From CAXMMR01 sp965198995 (GTDB lineage: Bacteria > Pseudomonadota > Alphaproteobacteria > Acetobacterales > Acetobacteraceae): a DNA stretch of 64,000 nucleotides. Location of the stretch: contig CBDAQG010000002.1 of NCBI GenBank assembly GCA_965198995.1, positions 2,604,001-2,668,000 on the forward strand. The letters are read 5' to 3'. The notes beneath the pieces are model-generated. The model saw nothing but the letters and a program-made list of their open reading frames with translations, did no database searches and had not been told where the DNA came from. How positions within the stretch are numbered: position 1 is the first letter of the stretch; each line of letters begins with the position of its first letter. Both the position numbers and the translations under genes were made by a program. Shown piece after piece: positions 24,167 through 32,568 of this stretch.

Positions 24167-25990
24167 TCAGGCAGCGTTCGGCACGGCGTAGGCGCAGGCG
24201 TCGAAGGCCTGCTGCAGGCGATGCGTGTCGAGCTCGCGCCCGATCGCAATGACGCGCGGCGTCTCGCTCGCGGCGGGCGCGAAGGCGGCCATGCTGGGCC
24301 GGCCGCCGGCGAGGTCGAAGCGGATCCAGCCGTCGCCGACGCGCGCGATCCCCTTCAGGCGCTCGACCTCGCCGAAGGCGCCGCCACACACCGTCTCGAG
24401 CAGCGCCTCGACGCGCGTCGGGTCGCAGCTTTCGCCCAGGGTCGCGCTCCAGGAGCCAAGGCCGAGGCCGTCCTGATGCGCATGGCCGTCATCGTTGGAG
24501 TGCCCGTGGTCATGCCCGTGGTCGTGCCCGTGGTCATGCCCGCGGTCGTGCCCGTGATCATGGCCGTGTCCATGCTCGTGTGCACGGTGTTGGTGCTCGT
24601 GCGACGGCGCGGCCGGCGCGGCAGTCTGCTGGCGCCGCGGCGGTGCGGCGAGGGCGAGTTCCGGCATCGCGACGCCGTAGCAGGACGGCACGACCTGCGC
24701 CGTCGGGTTCAGGCCGCGCAGCGTCGTCTCCACCAGCCGGCGCTCGGTGTCGCCCACCACGTCGCTCTTGTTGACGACCAGCACCGAGGCCAGCCGCACC
24801 TGCGCCTCCAGGTGGCCGGAGAGGCGCGCGTAGTCGGCGAGAAAGGCGCCGGCGTCGAGCACCGTTGTCACCCTGAGGCTGCGCAGCATTGGCTTCAGCT
24901 CCGGCCGCTCCAGCACCCCGAGCAGCGAGGCGAGGTCGGCGACACCGCTCGGCTCGATCAGCACCCGCTCCGGCGCGAACGAGGCGACGACGGTCTTGAG
25001 CTGCTCGGCGAGGTCTTGGCGCAGCGAGCAGCAGATGCAGCCGTTCGGCAGCTCGACCACGTCCGCGCCGCGCTCGGCGAGCAGCGAGCCGTCCACGCTC
25101 ATAGCGGCAAAATCGTTGACCAGCACGACGGTCTTCGGGCCAGCCCTGGTGAGCATGGCGCGCAGGAAGGTGGTCTTGCCGGCGCCGAGGAAGCCGGAGA
25201 CCACCTCGACGTCGAACGGCTTGATCGCGGCGCGCGACTTCAGGCTCCAGCCCCAGAGTGCCGCCGCCGGCAGCGGCAGCATCAGCAGCCAATGCTCCAG
25301 GATCGCGAGGCCCATCAGCACCGAGAGGAAGCAGCCGCTCGCCCGGGTGAAGGCGCTCGCCCCCGGCGCGTCGGCGACCTGGATCATCAGCACCAGGATC
25401 ACCGTCGAGATGGTGATCGAGACCGGGAACAGCAGGTTCATCGACTTCTTGGTCAGGAAGCTGCGCAGGAACTGCAGGTGCTCGGGCAGGAACTCCTCGT
25501 TGAGGTTCCGCACCCCCAGGAAGACGTTGAGCTTGGCGCTCTGATGCATCCACCACAGCACCATGAAGGTCCAGAAGCCGACGCGGTTGGGCTGGTGCCA
25601 GGTCAGCGCGCCGACGACCAGTGCGGCGGCGATGATGGCGAGCTCGTGCCACAGGCTGGTCTGGATCGCATGCCCGAAATGGTGCCAGCCGCGGCAGCCC
25701 TCCGGGCACGGCGCCGAGCGCGGCCCGGTCACGAAGCCCATGTAGAAGCTGATCTCCTGCCAGCCCCACGCCGTCAGCCCGCAGGCGAAGGCGACGTAGG
25801 CGCCGCGCACGCTGGTGTCGGCGCTACCCGCCCAGATCCCCCAGAGCGAGGCGGCGAACAGAATCGTCGCGCCGGCCAGGCTGTATTTGAAGGTGCGGCG
25901 CGGCAGGCCGTCCAGGAACATGATCGCGCCGGTGCTGAACCACCAGACGAAGAGGGCGAACAGCCCGGGGAGCACGTAGAGCGAGGTCAT
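24167..25990 (-). CDS. PuhE photosynthetic-complex assembly protein fused to a COG0523/CobW GTPase
   Basis: A single open frame of 607 residues. Residues 1-250 are a polytopic membrane protein of the PuhE type (DUF3623, the orf between acsF and hemA in other clusters). Residues 260-600 are a complete COG0523 metallochaperone GTPase: Walker A GFLGAGKTT (266-274), metal-binding GCICC (317-321), EPSG (346-349), G4 NKSD (407-410), a His/Asp-rich loop (464-505), then a CobW C-terminal domain. No ATG lies at the junction, so separate translation is unlikely. COG0523 proteins deliver Zn, Co or Fe. Tethering one to PuhE beside acsF suggests metal delivery for the diiron cyclase or the complexes; metal and target are unknown. 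Confidence 0.9.
   Translation of the reverse strand: MTSLYVLPGLFALFVWWFSTGAIMFLDGLPRRTFKYSLAGATILFAASLWGIWAGSADTSVRGAYVAFACGLTAWGWQEISFYMGFVTGPRSAPCPEGCRGWHHFGHAIQTSLWHELAIIAAALVVGALTWHQPNRVGFWTFMVLWWMHQSAKLNVFLGVRNLNEEFLPEHLQFLRSFLTKKSMNLLFPVSITISTVILVLMIQVADAPGASAFTRASGCFLSVLMGLAILEHWLLMLPLPAAALWGWSLKSRAAIKPFDVEVVSGFLGAGKTTFLRAMLTRAGPKTVVLVNDFAAMSVDGSLLAERGADVVELPNGCICCSLRQDLAEQLKTVVASFAPERVLIEPSGVADLASLLGVLERPELKPMLRSLRVTTVLDAGAFLADYARLSGHLEAQVRLASVLVVNKSDVVGDTERRLVETTLRGLNPTAQVVPSCYGVAMPELALAAPPRRQQTAAPAAPSHEHQHRAHEHGHGHDHGHDRGHDHGHDHGHDHGHSNDDGHAHQDGLGLGSWSATLGESCDPTRVEALLETVCGGAFGEVERLKGIARVGDGWIRFDLAGGRPSMAAFAPAASETPRVIAIGRELDTHRLQQAFDACAYAVPNAA
24478..24612. repeat. His-codon-rich repetitive tract inside puhE-cobW
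   Basis: Imperfect short tandem repeats built on the hexamers encoding His-Asp and Gly-His (minus strand), repeated about ten times. They encode residues about 464-505 of the fusion. Such His-rich loops are common metal-storage segments in COG0523 proteins. The repeat number may vary between strains. Confidence 0.8.
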
Positions 25991-26021
25991 GCGGGTGTTC
26001 CTCAGACAGGGAAGGCAAGGC

Positions 26022-26121
26022 GTCCTTTTTTGAAAAAAAGGACCAAAAAACTTTTGTCAGTTTAGTCCGGCTCTTGTCGGATAGGGGTTTTTTGCAATTT
26101 TTTCAAAAAAGACGACGCTTT
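26022..26121. repeat. Family A bipartite inverted repeat, copy 3, between acsF and puhE-cobW
   Basis: Two inverted AT-rich arms (26022-26056 and 26095-26121) with about 38 bp between them fill the 132-nt gap. The right arm core carries the same segment as copies at 1.6, 43.5 and 52.3 kb, with some decay (GGGGTTTTTTGC). It interrupts an otherwise tightly coupled operon and may affect readthrough from acsF into puhE and hemA. Confidence 0.75.
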
Positions 26122-26122
26122 C

Positions 26123-27211
26123 TTACCAGGCAGGCGCCAGCCGTACTTCGTCCGGCATGGCGCGGCTGCGAGTGGGCAGCAAATAGACCCGGGCGAAGAC
26201 AAATCCCGCCCGCACCTGCAGCGCCAGGCAGCGCAGCCTGCTGCCCTGCCGCTTGGCGGCCGCGATGCCGGCCGCCAACACCCGCAGCCGCTCGAGCCCG
26301 GCGCGGAACTGCGGCGCGTCGAGGTCGAGCGCCACCGGGAACACCTGGGCGCAGATCTCCTGGGTGATGGTGAAGACGGTGTAGTCATACTCGGTCATGT
26401 CGAGGCCGAGCGAGGCGTGGAACACCGGGCGCAGATGGTCGCGCACATACATCGTCGCGAACACGGCGAGCAGGAAGAACCGGATCCAGAGCTTGTTGCG
26501 GCCCTGCAACAGCTTGGGATCGGCGCGCATCAGCAGGGCGAACGCCTCGCCGTGGCGGAACTCGTCGCCGCACCATTTCTCGAACCAGGCGAAGATCGGG
26601 TGGAAGCGGAACTCCGGATGGCGTTCGAGCTGACGGAAGATGGTGATGTAGCGGGCGTAGCCGATCTTCTCCGACAGGTAGGTCGCGTAGAAGACGAATT
26701 TCGGCTTGAAGTAGGTATACTTCTTCTCGCGCGCGAGAAAGCCGAGGTCGACGCCGACGCCGAAATCCTTCAGGCTGTCGTTGATGAAGCCGGCATGCCG
26801 CGCCTCGTCGCGCGCCATGGCGCTGAACAGGCGGCGGATGTCGGGGTTGGTGATGCGCTTCTTGATCTCGGCGTAGAGCACGCAGCCGGAAAACTCGGCG
26901 GTGACGGAGCTGACCAGGAAGTCGAGGAACTCGCGCTTCAGGCCGGCCGGCATGGCGGAGAAGTCGGCATCGAAGCGCTCGTCGCGCACGAAATGGCCGG
27001 CGTTGAGGTCGGCGTCGAGCTCGGCCAACAGGCCGTCCCACTCGCGGCGCACCAGGCTGACGTCGATCTGGTCCATGTAGGCGAAGTCGGTGGTGTAGAA
27101 GCGTGGGCTGAGCACGGTGTCGCGCTGGGCGGCGAGCGTCCCCTCGTTGACCGGGCGCCGCGGCCGGGCGGCGAGCGTTGCAGCCTCGGCGGCCTGCAGG
27201 GCGGCGCTCAT
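26123..27211 (-). CDS. acsF: Oxygen-dependent Mg-protoporphyrin IX monomethyl ester cyclase
   Basis: Diiron enzyme (362 residues) that closes the isocyclic E ring using O2. Diiron ligand motifs are visible as TAEFSGCVLYAEIKKR, MARDEARHAGF and CGDEFRHGEAF. Its presence, with no bchE in view, implies oxygen-dependent pigment synthesis. The start at 27211 overlaps the upstream gene by ATGA. The stop is 1 nt from a family A repeat. Confidence 0.95.
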   Translation of the reverse strand: MSAALQAAEAATLAARPRRPVNEGTLAAQRDTVLSPRFYTTDFAYMDQIDVSLVRREWDGLLAELDADLNAGHFVRDERFDADFSAMPAGLKREFLDFLVSSVTAEFSGCVLYAEIKKRITNPDIRRLFSAMARDEARHAGFINDSLKDFGVGVDLGFLAREKKYTYFKPKFVFYATYLSEKIGYARYITIFRQLERHPEFRFHPIFAWFEKWCGDEFRHGEAFALLMRADPKLLQGRNKLWIRFFLLAVFATMYVRDHLRPVFHASLGLDMTEYDYTVFTITQEICAQVFPVALDLDAPQFRAGLERLRVLAAGIAAAKRQGSRLRCLALQVRAGFVFARVYLLPTRSRAMPDEVRLAPAW

Positions 27212-27498
27212 CCCGGCTCTCCCGCCTCGAAGCCGACTTCGTACAGCTCGGTGAGCAGCAGCAGCGCCGTCGCCCGCGTCCAGGCGCGGCGCACCAGGCC
27301 GGCGCGCCGCACCGTGGCGCGGCAGGCGCGGCTGACCCGCTCGCCCTGGCGGACCGCCACCGGCGCATCGTGCACCAGCACCACGTCGCCGGGCCGGATC
27401 AGCACGCCGAGCGGGATCGCATGCGCGTGCAGGCTGTCGAACGTGCGCTCGATTTCCACCACGCAGCGTGCCTCAACCTTGCGCCTGCTGCCGATCAT
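27208..27498 (-). CDS. Conserved small protein of the puh-acsF region
   Basis: A 96-residue protein in the slot between puhC and acsF where other phototrophic alphaproteobacteria also have a short orf. It has a central AVRQGERVSRACRATVRRAG basic stretch and ends near LLLLTELYEVGFEAGEPG. The ATG at 27498 overlaps the puhC TGA (TGATG), with GTG one codon upstream as an alternative. No catalytic motif is recognised; role is unknown. Confidence 0.7.
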   Translation of the reverse strand: MIGSRRKVEARCVVEIERTFDSLHAHAIPLGVLIRPGDVVLVHDAPVAVRQGERVSRACRATVRRAGLVRRAWTRATALLLLTELYEVGFEAGEPG

Positions 27499-28007
27499 CA
27501 CCGCACTCCGATAAAGACGTGAAAGCTTGCTGCATTGTCCGGGCCGAAGCCCTCGATGTCGACGACCGTGCCGGTCTCGCTGTCGCTCAGCGTCAGCCGC
27601 CCGTCTGAGAGTGCCGCGATGCGCAGCGGCGCTGCCGGATCGACGCGGTTCACCCGGCGCATCACCTGGAGCCCGTGGATCATGCCCTGGACGAAGCTGC
27701 GGTCGCTCGGCGCCACCCGCGCGACCAGCGCGCCGCTCGCCGCATCGCGCGCCTCGACGCTGCCGTCCGCCGGCAGGCTGAACACCAGGTCGCGCTGGAT
27801 CAGCACCCGGGCCGGCGGCAGCGGGGCTCCCGGCAGCACCGCGACGATGCCGATCAAGCCGCTCAGCATGAGCGCGATCAGCACCGGCATCGGCAGTCGA
27901 CGCCAGCCGGTGGCGGCCAGGGGGGTGGCCAGGGGGGTGGCGGCGCGAGGGGTGGCGGCGCGGCGGTTGGCGCCGCGGGGGGAGATGGGGGCGGTGGAGG
28001 CGCTCAT
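27498..28007 (-). CDS. puhC: Photosynthetic complex assembly protein PuhC
   Basis: Membrane-anchored protein (169 residues) needed for normal RC-LH1 levels in Rhodobacter. A Pro/Ala/Arg-rich N-terminus (to about residue 36) precedes one transmembrane helix (about 40-60) and a periplasmic domain ending GFGPDNAASFHVFIGVR. The N-terminal DNA is a short imperfect repeat of GTGGCGGC/GGGGGTGGCC units encoding repeated AATPLATPLAATG. Located between puhB and acsF, as usual. Confidence 0.85.
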   Translation of the reverse strand: MSASTAPISPRGANRRAATPRAATPLATPLAATGWRRLPMPVLIALMLSGLIGIVAVLPGAPLPPARVLIQRDLVFSLPADGSVEARDAASGALVARVAPSDRSFVQGMIHGLQVMRRVNRVDPAAPLRIAALSDGRLTLSDSETGTVVDIEGFGPDNAASFHVFIGVR

Positions 28008-28011
28008 CGTG

Positions 28012-28707
28012 CTAGGCCGCGACCGGAAGCGCGGCGCCGCTCACCGCAGGCTCGCCCACCGGCAGCGCGGTCACCGCCTGGGCGGCGCTCGCGGCGAGCG
28101 CGCGGCCGAGCAGTTGGGCGACCGGGGCCGCATCGGGCAGCGCGCGCAGCATCGGCTCGACGTTGCGCGTCCGCCACGGCCGCACATGCGGCCAGAGCAG
28201 CGTGATGCCCATCCGCGTCGGGCCGGCGAGGCGGATCGGGATGTCGCCCGAGCCGTCGCGACGCAGCCGCAGCGCGGCGCTCTGCACCGCCGCGAACGGC
28301 AGGTTGATGTCCATGCTCAGCGCCACGCCGACATGCAGCACGATCCGCCGGTCGGTGATGGTGTAGCGCGAGGTGCGATGGACGAGGTAGGCGAAGCCTA
28401 CCAGCAGGCCGATGGCGACGCTGCCGAGCAGCAGCAGGGCGGCCAGCATGGACCAGGCCTGGGCGGTCTGCAGCCGCAGCGCCTCGACCAGCAGGCCGAC
28501 GCCCAGCACGGCGAAATACAGCGCCAGCTTGCGCACGTGCAGCACCCGCAGCGCCAGCAGCCGCCAGCACGGCGCGCCCTGCCACAGCAGCGTCTCGCCC
28601 GGCGGCAGCGGCGCCGGCATGCCGGGCAACCTGGTCGCTGCGTCAGCCGCACCGCTGGCGCGGGAGCCCGGCGGCTGCGTGCGGACGACCCGGATACGGG
28701 CGCTCAC
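28012..28707 (-). CDS. puhB: Photosynthetic complex assembly protein PuhB
   Basis: Bacterial PH-domain membrane protein (231 residues) that assists reaction centre assembly. After GETLLWQGAP come two transmembrane helices (about 52-72 and 80-105) and the PH-like core (SRYTITDRRIVLHVG, then VQSAALRLRRDGSGDI). The GTG at 28707 overlaps the puhA TGA (GTGA), matching the coupling style of the operon. Confidence 0.9.
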   Translation of the reverse strand: MSARIRVVRTQPPGSRASGAADAATRLPGMPAPLPPGETLLWQGAPCWRLLALRVLHVRKLALYFAVLGVGLLVEALRLQTAQAWSMLAALLLLGSVAIGLLVGFAYLVHRTSRYTITDRRIVLHVGVALSMDINLPFAAVQSAALRLRRDGSGDIPIRLAGPTRMGITLLWPHVRPWRTRNVEPMLRALPDAAPVAQLLGRALAASAAQAVTALPVGEPAVSGAALPVAA

Positions 28708-29501
28708 AGCGACGCGCCCTGGCGCAGGGACGCCGCATACATCTGCCCGCCGCCAAAATACGCCACCAGCTTCTCCTCCTCCTGGAACGTCACCTGCTCG
28801 GAGTTGCGCAGCCGCGGCACGTCGCGGAACTGCCAGGCCAGCATCGACTGCACCCGCACCTCGCGCGTGCGCTTGCGAAAGCGCGCGTAGGGCTGTGGCA
28901 GCAGCACGCGGCGGCGCAGCGGGTCGGGCTCCACCAGCTCGTCGAGGTCGACCTCGAGGTAGCGCATCGTCTCCTCGATCTCGTCGATCCAAAGGTCGTT
29001 GACGATGCCGACGAACACACCGTCGGCGCCGATAACGCGCCAGCCGCGCGGGTCGGCCGAGTAGCGCGCCACCGAGTAGTCATGCATGTCGCGCATCGGC
29101 GTCATCTTCGGCTTGCCGTCGATCGTCAGCTCCGGCTCGTCGATCCGGTAGCACCACGAGGCCGGGCCGATGCCGTCGACCAGCGGGTTGCCGGTGGGCT
29201 CGAGCGGCGCGCCGGGAAAGTCGCTGACCGGCACCGCACCCACCGGAAAGCGCGGCGGCTGGGTTGCCGGGGAGAGGCTCTCGCCGCCGTGGAAGAAGCG
29301 GAACACCTTCGGCTCCGGCGTCTTGATGAAGCCGTGCGTCGCAAATTGCTGGGTGTGACCCTTCACCTCGGAGACGAGCGGATAGCCCTCGCGCTTGTCC
29401 TCGCGATGCAAATACAGGATGAGCCCGAAGAAGAAGATCCAGAACGCGTACAACGTCACCTGTGCAACGTCGACATAGCCGGTGAAGCCGCTGTGATGCA
29501 T
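28704..29501 (-). CDS. puhA: Photosynthetic reaction centre H subunit
   Basis: Reaction centre H subunit (265 residues) with one N-terminal membrane helix (VTLYAFWIFFFGLILYL, residues 14-30) and a cytoplasmic PRC-barrel domain that covers the quinone sites. The segment HREDKREGYPL and acidic WIDEIEETMRYLEVDL region are typical. It begins 9 nt after lhaA and overlaps puhB by GTGA. Confidence 0.96.
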   Translation of the reverse strand: MHHSGFTGYVDVAQVTLYAFWIFFFGLILYLHREDKREGYPLVSEVKGHTQQFATHGFIKTPEPKVFRFFHGGESLSPATQPPRFPVGAVPVSDFPGAPLEPTGNPLVDGIGPASWCYRIDEPELTIDGKPKMTPMRDMHDYSVARYSADPRGWRVIGADGVFVGIVNDLWIDEIEETMRYLEVDLDELVEPDPLRRRVLLPQPYARFRKRTREVRVQSMLAWQFRDVPRLRNSEQVTFQEEEKLVAYFGGGQMYAASLRQGASL

Positions 29502-29510
29502 CGGACCTTC

Positions 29511-30947
29511 CTATTGGCTGGCGCCGAGCGCACCGGGCAGGTGCGTGTGGCGATGGTGAGTGCGGCGGTAGCTGGCCAGCGGCCCGAGGGTCACCAGCGT
29601 GGCCATCAGCAGAACGATTTCGGCAAGGTAGACGGCGTCGTAGCCGGTCGCGCTGTCGTTCAGGCCGGCGCCGAGCGCACCGTGCTCGGCCAGACCCGCG
29701 ACGGCGTCACGCATGAGGCCGCCGATCGCGATCGCCGAGCCGGCGGCGAACGCCTGCACCGCACCCCAGGTGCCGAGCGACAGGCCGGTCGTTTCGGCTC
29801 CGGCATCATCCATCGCGCCCGACAGCGTGCCGACGGCGAACACCGCCGCCCCGCAGCCGATGCAGAACGTGCCGAGCCCGAACAGCGCGCGCGAGGCGAC
29901 AGGGGCTGCGAAGATCACCAGCGGGAACGCGACCAGCCCGACCAGCACGCCGACGGCGGCGAGCCGGTAGCGGTGCCGGCCGCGGCCGAGCTGCCGCCCC
30001 GACCAGGCAAAGCCAGTGAGGCCTCCGGCGGCGAGCAGCGCCGTCAGCGCCGTCGTCGCCCCCACCGGCAGGCCGAGCACCTGCCCGCCATACGGCTCGA
30101 GCAGCACGTCCTGCAGGCTGAAGGCGATGGTGCCGAGGCCGACGGCGACCAGCCGGCGGCGCGCCTGCGCCTCGCGCCCGATCACCCGCCAGGCGGCGCG
30201 GAACGACGGCCGGCGCACGCCCGGGGCGAAGCGCGAGGGCGCGCGCGGCTCCTGCTTCCACAGCGCGACGCCGTTCAGCACCAGGCTCAGCAGCGCCGCG
30301 CCCTGGATCACCTGGATCAGCCGCATCTCGCTGAACCGCGCCAGCAGCAGGCCGAACAGCAGCGCTGCCACCAGCACGCCGACGAGCAGCATGGCGCACA
30401 GCAGGGTAACGATGCGCGGCCGGCTTTCGACCGGCGCGATGTCGGTCGCCAGCGCCAGCCCCACGGTCTGCGTCGTGTGCAGCCCGGCACCGGTCAGCAG
30501 GAAGGCAAAGCCCGCCCCGAGCGGCCCGAGCCAGGCCGGCGCATGCCCACCGCCATCACCCGACAGCAGCAGCAGCGCGAACGGCATGATCGCCAGGCCG
30601 CCGAACTGCAGCAGCGCGCCCATCCACAGGAACGGCACCCGCCGCCAGCCGAGCAGGCTGCGATGGGTGTCCGACTTGAAGCCGATCAGCGCCCGCGCCG
30701 GGGCGAACACCAGCGGCAGCGCCACCATGATCGCGACCAGCCGGGCCGAGACGCCGAGCTCGACGATCATCACCCGGTTGAGGGTGCCGATCACCAACGC
30801 GATCGTCATGCCGACCGAGACCTGGAACAGCGACAGCCGGAACAACCGCCCGCCCGACATGCCGAGCGGCGTATCCGACGCGGCGAGCGGCATGAACTGC
30901 GCGGTGACGCGCGAGAGCCCGCGCGCGAGCCGCGCCCCGGCGCTCAT
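29511..30947 (-). CDS. lhaA: LH1 assembly protein of the PucC/LhaA MFS family
   Basis: Twelve-helix major-facilitator protein (478 residues) implicated in LH1/BChl assembly. The conserved RVMIVELGVSARLVAIMVALP (shown in part), GFKSDTHRSLLGWRRVPF and ATDIAPVESRPRIVTL segments identify the family. The ATG at 30947 overlaps the bchM TGA (ATGA). Gene order bchM-lhaA-puhA is standard. Confidence 0.94.
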   Translation of the reverse strand: MSAGARLARGLSRVTAQFMPLAASDTPLGMSGGRLFRLSLFQVSVGMTIALVIGTLNRVMIVELGVSARLVAIMVALPLVFAPARALIGFKSDTHRSLLGWRRVPFLWMGALLQFGGLAIMPFALLLLSGDGGGHAPAWLGPLGAGFAFLLTGAGLHTTQTVGLALATDIAPVESRPRIVTLLCAMLLVGVLVAALLFGLLLARFSEMRLIQVIQGAALLSLVLNGVALWKQEPRAPSRFAPGVRRPSFRAAWRVIGREAQARRRLVAVGLGTIAFSLQDVLLEPYGGQVLGLPVGATTALTALLAAGGLTGFAWSGRQLGRGRHRYRLAAVGVLVGLVAFPLVIFAAPVASRALFGLGTFCIGCGAAVFAVGTLSGAMDDAGAETTGLSLGTWGAVQAFAAGSAIAIGGLMRDAVAGLAEHGALGAGLNDSATGYDAVYLAEIVLLMATLVTLGPLASYRRTHHRHTHLPGALGASQ

Positions 30948-31651
30948 GCGCGCACCAGCTCGTTTGCCTCGGAGATGTAGAAGCCGGTCGAGACGCGATG
31001 GCTGCGGCCCTGCCGGAAGCCGGGCAGACCGGCCAGCCGGGCCCGCAGCCGGCGCGGCGAGATCGGCTCGATCGCCGGCGCCCGGTCGGCGCGCGGGAAC
31101 AGCCGCCCGGCGGCGTGCATCGCCGCCAGCAGCGGTGTGCGCGGCGCCAGCGTCGCCAGCACCGCGCGGTCGGCCCGCCTGGCGAGTTGGCCGATGGCGT
31201 CGGCCATCTCGGCCGCCGGGTAGTGGATCAGCGAGTCCATGGCGACGACAAAGTCGAACCGCCCAAGCGCGGGGTCGAGCATGTCGCCGGCGCGCAGCTC
31301 GATGCGCGAGGCGATGTCCGCCGGCATCCGGCTCTGCGCCAACCCCAGCAGCGTGCCGGCCAGGTCGACCGCCACCACGCTCGCGCCGCGGCGCGCCGCC
31401 GCCACCGCCAGCGCCCCGGTGCCGCAGCCCGCATCGAGCACCCGGCAACCGGCGAGGTCGTCGGGCAGCCAGGACAGCAGCGTCGCGCGCATCTCGTCGC
31501 GCCCGGCGCGGACCGTGCGCCGGATGCGCCCGAGCGGCGCCTCGGAGGTCAGCCGCGCCCAGGCAGCCGCGGCGGTGCGGTCGAAATACGCCTCGAGCTC
31601 GCCACGCCGGCGCTCGTAGACGCTGCCCGGCATGACATCCGCGCCGGCCAT
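30944..31651 (-). CDS. bchM: Mg-protoporphyrin IX O-methyltransferase
   Basis: SAM-dependent methyltransferase (235 residues) acting after Mg chelation. SAM motif VLDAGCGTGALAVAAA near residue 72 and the MDSLIHYP motif are typical. The ATG at 31651 overlaps the bchL stop (TGATG); the C-terminus overlaps lhaA. Confidence 0.95.
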   Translation of the reverse strand: MAGADVMPGSVYERRRGELEAYFDRTAAAAWARLTSEAPLGRIRRTVRAGRDEMRATLLSWLPDDLAGCRVLDAGCGTGALAVAAARRGASVVAVDLAGTLLGLAQSRMPADIASRIELRAGDMLDPALGRFDFVVAMDSLIHYPAAEMADAIGQLARRADRAVLATLAPRTPLLAAMHAAGRLFPRADRAPAIEPISPRRLRARLAGLPGFRQGRSHRVSTGFYISEANELVRA

Positions 31652-32568
31652 CACTCGAAGCCCAGCAGGTCGAAGATGTCGCGGTCCTTCATCGCCCGGG
31701 CCTGCAGCGGCGGCGTGCCGCGCCACAGCGTCTCGGCCAGCCGCATGTACTCGGCCTGCACGGCCGCGACCTCCGGCGTCGCCTCCATCTCGAACAGCGT
31801 CGCCTTCTTCAGCCGCGAGCGGCGGATGGCGTCGAGGTCGGGCAGGTGGGCGAGCGTGCTGAGCCCGACGGCGGCGTTGTAACGGTCGATCTGGTCGGTC
31901 GCGGCGCTGCGATTGACGATCACGCCGCCGAGCCGGACGTCGTAGTTGCGCGCCTTGGCCTCGATCGCGGCGACGATGCGGTTCATCGCGAAGATGCTGT
32001 CGAAATCGTTGGCGGCGACGATCAGCGCCTGGTCGGCAAACTGCAGCGGTGCGGCAAAGCCGCCGCACACCACGTCGCCCAGCACGTCGAAGATCACCAC
32101 GTCGGTGTCCTCGAGCAGATGATGCTCGCGCAACAATTTCACCGTCTGGCCGACGACGTAGCCGCCGCAGCCAGTGCCCGCCGGCGGGCCGCCGGCCTCG
32201 ACGCACATCACCCCGCCGGTGCCCTCGACGACGAAATCCTCCGGGCGCAGCTCCTCGGGGTGGAAATCCACGCTCTCGAGCACGTCGATCACGGTCGGGA
32301 TCAGCCGCTTGGTCAGCGTGAAGGTGCTGTCGTGCTTGGGGTCGCAGCCGATCTGCAGCACCCGGTGGCCTTGGCGGGCGAAGGCCAGCGACAGGTTCGA
32401 CGAGGTCGTGCTCTTGCCGATGCCGCCCTTGCCGTAGACCGCGAACACCCGCGCCGTGCCGGCCCGCTTGGTCGGCTCGAGGCGAACCTGAACGCTGCCC
32501 TCGCCGTCGCCACACGTGCCGCAACCCGCAGCAAGGCGTAGCCGGTCCGGTTTCGTATCGATTGTCAT
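31651..32568 (-). CDS. bchL: Dark-operative protochlorophyllide reductase iron protein
   Basis: NifH-like subunit (305 residues) of DPOR. P-loop YGKGGIGKSTTSSN near residue 45, DPKHDSTF switch, cluster Cys in GTGCGGYVV and GDVVCGGFAAP. The ATG at 32568 overlaps the bchH TGA and has TAGGAG upstream. A Cys-containing N-terminal extension (GCGTCGDG) precedes the P-loop, as in several BchL proteins. Confidence 0.96.
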   Translation of the reverse strand: MTIDTKPDRLRLAAGCGTCGDGEGSVQVRLEPTKRAGTARVFAVYGKGGIGKSTTSSNLSLAFARQGHRVLQIGCDPKHDSTFTLTKRLIPTVIDVLESVDFHPEELRPEDFVVEGTGGVMCVEAGGPPAGTGCGGYVVGQTVKLLREHHLLEDTDVVIFDVLGDVVCGGFAAPLQFADQALIVAANDFDSIFAMNRIVAAIEAKARNYDVRLGGVIVNRSAATDQIDRYNAAVGLSTLAHLPDLDAIRRSRLKKATLFEMEATPEVAAVQAEYMRLAETLWRGTPPLQARAMKDRDIFDLLGFE

